From: Topomyia yanbarensis
Taxonomy: Eukaryota > Arthropoda > Insecta > Diptera > Culicidae
Reading direction: 5' to 3'
Length of the DNA stretch: 64,000 nt
Assembly: GCF_030247195.1 (NCBI RefSeq)
Contig: NC_080672.1
Coordinates: 63,146,549-63,210,548 of the forward strand
In this document: positions 58,450 through 64,000 of the stretch, one piece after another
How positions within the stretch are numbered: position 1 is the stretch's first letter
Layout of the letters: each line of letters opens with the position of its first letter
The notes under the pieces: model-generated
The model's database searches: none
What the model saw: the letters and a program-made list of their open reading frames with translations, nothing else
What the model was told of the DNA's origin: nothing
Made by a program: the position numbers and the translations under genes

Positions 58450-59060
58450 AATTCAAAAACTTGTCACGTTTTATAGAACCACAATAGCTTCCATAGAGTT
58501 TTGCTTTTCGTAACTGAATTATGGTAGTTTTAGAAATTACCATCCCATGATAATTTTTATTTTGACCATTCTCGGGTAAATGAGAAGTTTAAATGAGATC
58601 AACGATCCAGTCCAACATCAAATGAAACGTTTGCTGGTCGCGGAAAGAAGAACCCATCTGTGTATTATCAAACAAACATCTCATGGAAAGGCTAATACAG
58701 ACCGACTTCTGAATCGATTCCATTTTAAACGCAACAGTCGATAGAGACATAATCGATCGTTGCATTCGAAAATAATGTCGATAAGGAAACAATCTGAATT
58801 TAAATCAGACTCCTGGAGATTTATATGTGGTTCAATATTCAATATACATGAGCTTTACCGAAAGGTTTTTGACATTTAAAGATTTCATATGGGATCGTAG
58901 TATTCATACCGTATTTCCGAAGCCATATGTGCGATTCTTATGAACTTGATCAGATCAAAATCTGCTACCAAACCTTCCATTTAAGGCTAAGCTTGTGAAA
59001 ATCGAATAAGCCGTTTTCCAAGACGCCGAAGAGACACTAATTCTGAAATATTCCAAGAAC
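58450..59060. other. Non-coding DNA inside nested elements
   Basis: Nothing recognised; possibly the 5' part of the non-LTR relic that follows. Confidence 0.3.
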
Positions 59061-59067
59061 CAGAAAC

Positions 59068-59690
59068 ATGCGAAATTTTCGAGATAGACGCTGGAATCAA
59101 AAGAACTTTGTCTGGCCATCAGCGATCAAGAATGCTCTAGCAAAGCTAAATATAGATCTTGCAAATAATGGTATCATCGGCACTTACCGCAGGAAGAACC
59201 GGGAATCCATTATCGATGTCAATTTTTGTAGCCTTGGAGTAACCGGAAAGATGGACTGAAAAATGTGCGAGGATATATCTACAGCGACCACCAAGCGATT
59301 TGGTACAGCATTGATAACAGGACTATGAACTACACATGAATATGAATATGTAGGAGATATATAAACGAGTGAAGATGGAAAACAGCGATTTTTCACAGGT
59401 ACGTGTCCGTCGAAGAACTTGAATTTGAGGGTATGCTCTTCAACCTAACTGCGAACGAGTTCACGGCATTACTAACAAAGGCGTGTAATGCGACCATACC
59501 AAGTGATGGGAAACTGAGAAACGGTCGCCGGGTGCAGCTTGGAGAAGAAGTCGGAGATTACTTCGGTTTCTCATCTCGCTCAGTTCAGAAGCTAGAAATC
59601 GCTCCGCTGCAATAGCAGGGCAAGTAATCAAATTTACCCGCGCGACGCTTGGCAAAAATTGATTTCTTCTGCCTAGTGTGTGATACGTGA
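59068..59690 (+). pseudogene. Endonuclease C-terminus and linker of an R1/LOA-like ORF2
   Basis: This would nick target DNA. RRKNRESIIDVNFCS (59190-59233) and, after frameshifts, YSDHQAIWYSI (59278-59310) match the last strands of an apurinic-type endonuclease, including the SDHQAI block with catalytic Asp/His. A linker follows (FNLTANEFTALLTKACNATIP, about 59437-59500, then EARNRSAAIAG in another frame near 59590). It stops near 59690, where ORF1-type sequence intrudes. The R1/LOA assignment is by resemblance of these blocks to I-group elements. Confidence 0.55.
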
Positions 59691-60850
59691 ACAAACAATG
59701 AGTGACAATGCCAAGCAAAAGTATATCACGATGCGGGCAAACTGTGTTGCTGTTGACTACACGAAATATCCGGTAATACCATCAATTCATGAAGGGGAGC
59801 AAATGTTGAAGGTGAACTTGAAGTTCAACGTAGCTTGCGGTACTTTATGCGGTGCAATTCCACCATTTACGTCATGCGGTACTGAATATGTTAAAAAATA
59901 TTAGTCAAGCAGAATCATTCGCTTCCCAGAACAACATGAAACACGTCATCGAATGTAATGACATTTTATACAGTATCCCAACGTATATAGATGTTGACAT
60001 GACCTGGCACCACGTACTAGTTCCTTCGCTATCAAACAAATCCTGTCAAAATACGGAGAGGTTAATAGTGTTAAGGAAGATAGTTGGAGGAACTTCTTCC
60101 CAAGACTCCGCAACGGCGTTCGTGTGGTGAGAATGCCTATTCCCTCTTACTTGACTTTCACATGCAAATCACCTCATGGTGTTGAATATTCTCAACGAGC
60201 ACTAGTCACGCACCCAGGACAGATTCCTACCTGTCAATATTGCGATCATCCGCTACACCACGGGAAATCTTGCGCAGAGACTGCTAAAGAAATTCCACCT
60301 GGTACGACCAAAGCCGGTATACAATCATCATATGATAAACCACAACCAGTTGGTAATCCAACGACTACAGACCGGACATTCCCAAACACCAGCTCAACAA
60401 CGATCGGCCCCAGTACCACCAAAACAACTGCCATTACCAACATCGAAGTAACAACAATTACAGCAAATGTTTCCAAACCAACAACCAACACCACCAATAA
60501 GGAATCTAATACCGATGAAGAAGGTTTGACAATAGCGACCCAAACCCGATCAGAATGAAATAACAGGATTATAACAGAACACAATTGTAACCTATTGTGT
60601 TATAAATTAGGTCTCGTTAGTAGTTAAAATAACAGAAATTTATAACAAGTAGCAATGCGAGATATAGTTTTGAAATATTTCTGTTATGTGTTTCTGATCG
60701 GGTAAGCACAAACAACAAATAAGAACATCTGACGATGAGCAAGATGAATGCAGTACCGATGATGACATGGACGTAAACGAAAACGCGAGAGACGACGGAC
60801 CAAATGACCCCCAAGGTGCGCTCCACGGCTCAGTTGTGCTAACGCATTGA
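59691..60850 (+). pseudogene. ORF1 (gag-like) relic with CCHC zinc knuckle
   Basis: A nucleic-acid-binding protein of a non-LTR retrotransposon. Segments in different frames: an RRM-like part (about 60010-60125, with IKQILSKYGEVNSVKEDSW when read through), then frame 60124-60558 with VRMPIPSYLTF and a CX2CX4HX4C knuckle (CQYCDHPLHHGKSC, 60232-60273). A Thr-rich region follows, then, after a 159-bp MITE, an acidic tail (SDDEQDECSTDDDMDV) ending at 60848. A downstream ORF2-like linker follows. It lies between two pieces of an ORF2, the reverse of the normal ORF1-ORF2 order. Confidence 0.62.
60545..60703. mobile_element. 159-bp MITE with 12-bp perfect TIRs
   Basis: ACCCGATCAGAA at the left and TTCTGATCGGGT at the right, with AACAG/CTGTT continuing inward; the interior holds TTATAACA and ATTGTGTTATAA words. 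It interrupts the ORF1-like frame, which resumes in the acidic tail. The target duplication is unclear. Confidence 0.65.
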
Positions 60851-61870
60851 GCCGTGTCAAATATATTTAAAATGAAAAAGAAGTCAGAAAGCTCGAGGGA
60901 AGCGAGCTGCAAGAACCGCTCTCAACAAAGCAGTCAAGCTGAACAAGAAAGCCTTGCCACAAAGCCAACGCGAATTTCTTTAGGAGTGACCTACAAAGTT
61001 GGCATAACAAAGATAAAAGGCTCAGCTGCACCACCTGAAAGGTGCCCGGAAAAGATGGAGGTCACCATTGAAAGGTTTTCCCCAGAACATGAATCTATTT
61101 TCGCCGTACAGTGAGGAAGATGATCACAAAGATGAAGATCCATTTACCAACAAACAGCTTATCGCGATGGCGAAAGCCATAAAAGTGAAGCGATACATGA
61201 GAGCCCGGATATGTTCAAAATGATCCGACAATTGGAAGCGACAAAAACTGATGTTGCTTCCGATGCTGGGACAACATGGAAATCTTTCAGCGAAGTCAAT
61301 ATATCCTATGGTAATGTTAGAGAGAAGGAGTAATCCTGAACAAGCTAACGAAGTACGCGGACCGTGAGAACGGCATCTCATGTAATTCGGCTTCCTTATA
61401 GGCAGGTCTACAGTGAAATCCATCCAAACGGTTGTGGGAGCTTTGGAGACAGCAGAGATAAGGATATCGTTTTTGCGTGGTGATTCCCTTGGACGTGAAG
61501 AATGCTTCAATAGTACTAGCTGGGAAGCAATCGCCCATTCGCTGTACAGCATGAGTAACTCTGCAGGATATTACAGAGCTACTTTCAGTACCGAACACTG
61601 ATCTACGAGACAGACAAGGGGGAATCACAACTACAACTGACGTTCCTCAACTCGACGCTGTGGAACGCAGTGTACGATGGAGTATTGAAGCTGAACCTTC
61701 CCAGAGATGTAACGATTTTCGGCTTCACGGATGATGTGGTGTTCCAAGTAATCGGACAATCGCTAGAAGAGGAGACACTCGACACGGAGACGATTGCCCA
61801 TCATAAAACAGAGTTGGTGATGACTAGCAGCCGAAAGACAGCGCGGTCGGAAAATATATCATCGACTTGA
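60851..61870 (+). pseudogene. Linker and reverse transcriptase of an R1/LOA-like ORF2
   Basis: This would copy element RNA. In order: GVTYKVGITKIKGSAAPPER with EKMEVTIERFSPEHE (60985-61098), DPFTNKQLIAMAKAIKV (about 61138-61190, another frame), LNKLTKYADRENGISC (about 61337-61385), VKSIQTVVGALETAE (61412-61458), then TLWNAVYDGVLKLNLP (61660-61707) and GFTDDVVFQVIGQSLEEE (61720-61775). FTDDVV stands where the catalytic FADDVV is expected, so the Asp pair is kept but the preceding Ala is changed. IAHHKTELVM follows. Several deletions and shifts (motif A region lost) make it dead. Confidence 0.65.
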
Positions 61871-62517
61871 ACCTTTAAAGTCACGACGATTATGTTAAGG
61901 GGAAGACTGTGAGAGCAACCACAGCTTTGCCTGCGGCGCCAGTGTACTGGGCACCACGAACCAGCGGAAATCGCTGGACCGAATCATGTGAGCAGACTAG
62001 TTTCACCGTCAGGGACAAGATCGAGTAGGTCGAGTGAAGCATCAGCGGTGGGTCGTCGAGTTTTCAACGAACCGGAAGCAGCGAACCAGAAGCTACGCTC
62101 CATCCGGTATCGCCGAACCGTCCTCGCCAAGTACTGGTTGGCCCTTTGAGTAGGATTCATGGACTATGCGAGTAGATTGCAACAAAACTGGGAGCTAAAT
62201 GACTCGCGCAACAGGCATCGGTATCGGGAGAACGTCCGACTAGGAATTCAGATGTCTCGCGAAAACAGGAACTAAATGGTTCACAGAAACGGGAGCCAAA
62301 TGGCTAACGGAAGTTCATCACTGCGATTAGCCGGATATGTGTTCGGAGCTAAACCGCTCTAATGTATCATTTTGTCTTAAGACTGAATCAGCCTCCCCAC
62401 GATATAACGCTTCGATGCAGTCTCGTGGAACAAAAGGAAGGAAGAAAAGTGAGGACTGTTAGTAGTGGTTAGGCACAAAAGTGAGTCCCACCTAGGGCCA
62501 ATGCAGTTTTGAAGCTA
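61871..62517. other. Probable 3' region of the R1/LOA-like relic
   Basis: GC-richer than its surroundings, with no open frame of note. It could be the decayed C-terminal and 3' untranslated part of the retrotransposon, ending near a CTTCGATGCAGTCTCGTGG phrase (62409-62427). Confidence 0.35.
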
Positions 62518-62662
62518 TTTAACCATACTATAAAACATACAGACATTTTCAGATATCGACGAACTGAATCTAGTGGTATATGACACTCGACACTCCGGGT
62601 GTAGCTTAAAAAGTCGAGTTTCAGAGTGATTGCACAGTCTTCCTTATATGAAAAAGGCAAAA
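62518..62662 (-). repeat. Dispersed repeat related to 51.8 kb
   Basis: The minus strand reads GCCTTTTTCATATAAGGAAG, GCAATCACTCTGAAA, GTCGAGTGTCATATACCACT and AAAATGTCTGTATG. This parallels the GCCTTTCTCATATAGAAAGG and GCAATCACACTGAAAAA words at 51811-51855, as one truncated family member. Confidence 0.5.
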
Positions 62663-63500
62663 AATGAACTGATGATTGCTATACATTTCATAAATCCGTA
62701 CGACTATCAAATGAATTTCTCTGATGTGGCTGCCTACTGCGCAACAAGATGGAGAAAAATGCGAAGATTTCGAAGATGTACACGGAACCTAGTCGAATTA
62801 CTATCATGTACCAAACAAACAAATCTACAAGTATTCAAGCACAAGCAATAAACCAAAGCTGATGTTTCCATTAGAGTTCGAAAAAGTATAGTATGCACAG
62901 GATGTACGTTCACCAGGCTACTGTATACGAAATACGCAATAGAAAAAAATATCAGAGAAAACCATATCTGAGATGAATAATTCCATTGACGCACACTTGA
63001 CCTTTGGATTCATTCCAGAATGTTTTCCAAAAGTCCATAAGTGAAATGTTGCAATCCTGTTTCTGTACATTGTTATCAAGCAGGTTCACCTTTGACCGAT
63101 TTTCATGCCTTGTGTGTACAGTCGGTCCATGTGCCGCCACAACGGAACGAAAACTATTCAAGCAACCAAAAGTTAATACCTTAATGTACTCTTAAATGTT
63201 TACATTAAGTTCTTAGAGAACTTTCAAGCTTTTATTGGGAATTTAGAAATTGCACTGTTCGGAAAATTATTTAAAACGAAAACTTTAGCATCCCTTTCCC
63301 ATGTGAACTTTTGATTGATTCAGTAATGTTTGCTTGAATTTTTCTAGTAAAACAAATAGCTCAACCCCGCTATACGAAATCACCCTGTGGAAACGTCCAC
63401 GAGAACAATCGAAAGAAAATGTAAAAAGAAAAAAAATATGTTTATTAAAATAAATATTTATTTTTCGTTTGCCCCCCCCTTCAGAAAAAAATTTGTACTT
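62663..63500. other. Non-coding DNA
   Basis: No gene supported. Short frames at 62630-63200 show no recognised domain. Confidence 0.3.
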
Positions 63501-63798
63501 GGACATAATTTTTAAAAAAGATTTGTAATGGCCTAATTTGGGTAGTATCTATACTAAATCAACCAAAAACATTGGCGGTCGGGTTTACCCTACCATTTTT
63601 GAAAACAGCAAAAATGAACGTTTTCGTAAAACACTTGTATCTCAAAGTTTTCCCAAGATAGGAATAAAATACTATACATTGAAAGTTGTCCAGAAGTCTA
63701 ACCTTTAATTTGGTATATAAAACGACTTGATCCGATGTAAAATGAGCATTTTACAGCCAAAACCATTTACTAGGTCGGATTTGCCCCACCTTATCTTA

Positions 63799-64000
63799 TG
63801 TATTTTATTATTCCAATTTTTCATGGTTTTATTCATATTATTTATTTCGATCATTTTATTAAATGGTTAGTTTTTCCCAGTTCACATATTTTATTCAGTT
63901 TCTTAATTTTATCAATTCGGTTTAGCCAGTCCTTTATGTTTTAATATCGTCTAATTTTAATTTGAGCTAATTTGATTTATTTATTTTATTAATTTGAGTT
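63799..64000. repeat. AT-rich dispersed repeat, copy C, right part
   Basis: Continues the family after the pogo-like element: ATTCATATTATTTATTTC, TAGTTTTTCCCAGTT and TTTTATTCAGTTTCTTAATTT match 526-620. ATATCGTCTAATTTTAATTTG matches 877-900. It has no SINE at the position where copy A carries one. Cut off by the window edge. Confidence 0.65.

Larger units (their letters stand above)
58355..63533. mobile_element. Second TIR pair nested inside the pogo-like element
   Basis: GGCCATTACAAATATTTTTT...AAAATTATGTC at 58355-58387 and its reverse complement at about 63501-63533 (one or two mismatches). Just inside each end are C-run phrases (CCCCCCCCTTCA at about 58388 and CCCCCCCCTTCAG at about 63474, same strand). 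The target site is not resolved. It encloses the non-LTR relic. Confidence 0.5.
57249..63796 (+). mobile_element. Pogo-like TIR transposon, 6.5 kb, carrying nested insertions
   Basis: The left end GGGTAAGGTGGGGAAAATCC and the reversed right end AGATAAGGTGGGGCAAATCC are inverted repeats, each bordered by TA (57247-57248, 63797-63798). Words like GGGTAAACCCGAC and GGTGGGGCAAATC recur inside both ends (about 57270, 57617, 58063; right about 63580). A pogo/Tigger-type helix-turn-helix start is encoded at 58149. The rest of the transposase is not visible. TA target and HTH support the Tc1/mariner-pogo class. Confidence 0.68.

Overview
The window looks like repeat-dense, non-coding insect DNA, most probably from a mosquito (Culicidae). 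This is inference, drawn from the element repertoire: DD37E mariner-like transposase relics of the ITmDD37E type known from mosquitoes, tRNA-headed SINEs, a Ty3/Gypsy element, RTE-, Jockey-, I- and R1/LOA-like non-LTR relics, a pogo-like transposase start and many foldback/MITE elements. I find no convincing host protein-coding exon, rRNA or genuine tRNA. Nearly all long open frames are stop-free tandem repeats or broken transposon genes.

Layout. 0.2-1.2 kb: an AT-rich dispersed repeat interrupted by a SINE. 3.5-9.5 kb: a tandem-repeat block made of about 264 copies of a 6-mer, a 252-bp MITE with a 3-bp target duplication, then about 4 kb of 8-bp-period repeats that change sequence but keep the period. 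9.5-13.6 kb: mostly single-copy-looking non-coding DNA with a SINE. 13.7-15 kb: a second copy of the 0.2-kb repeat, carrying an 0.85-kb 9-mer array. 16.3-16.9 kb: a 7-mer array. 17-24 kb: relics of an ITmDD37E transposon, RTE-like and I-like retrotransposons, and a terminal-inverted-repeat (TIR) repeat split by a Jockey-like element that itself carries a 396-bp MITE with an 8-bp target duplication. 26.7-29.9 kb: a deleted Ty3/Gypsy element (minus strand). 29.9-31.1 kb: a second ITmDD37E relic. 31.8-39.2 kb: two arrays of the same 17-bp unit in opposite orientation (2.87 and 1.78 kb) around a 2.8-kb spacer. 39.6-41.9 kb: an RTE-like relic. 42.0 kb: a SINE with an exact target duplication. 42.2-46.5 kb: mostly single-copy-looking non-coding DNA. 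46.6-48.8 kb: a 2.3-kb palindrome. 50.5-55.9 kb: a 1.26-kb segment duplicated 4.1 kb downstream with a 22-bp flanking duplication, plus a MITE whose body is an internal tandem repeat. 57.2-63.8 kb: a pogo-like TIR element containing a second TIR pair and a scrambled non-LTR retrotransposon. The last 170 bp resume the dispersed repeat seen at the start of the window.

No genes here work together in a pathway. The coherent story is genome dynamics: serial nested insertion, repeated birth and homogenisation of tandem arrays of different period (6, 7, 8, 9, 17 and about 33 bp), inverted-repeat formation and template-switch-like duplication. The most unusual features are the opposed 17-bp satellite arrays that share minority variants, the period-preserving 8-mer domain, the palindrome whose arms are most alike near its centre, and the 1.26-kb duplication with microhomology at both joints. 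All identities were judged by eye; no alignment or database search was run.
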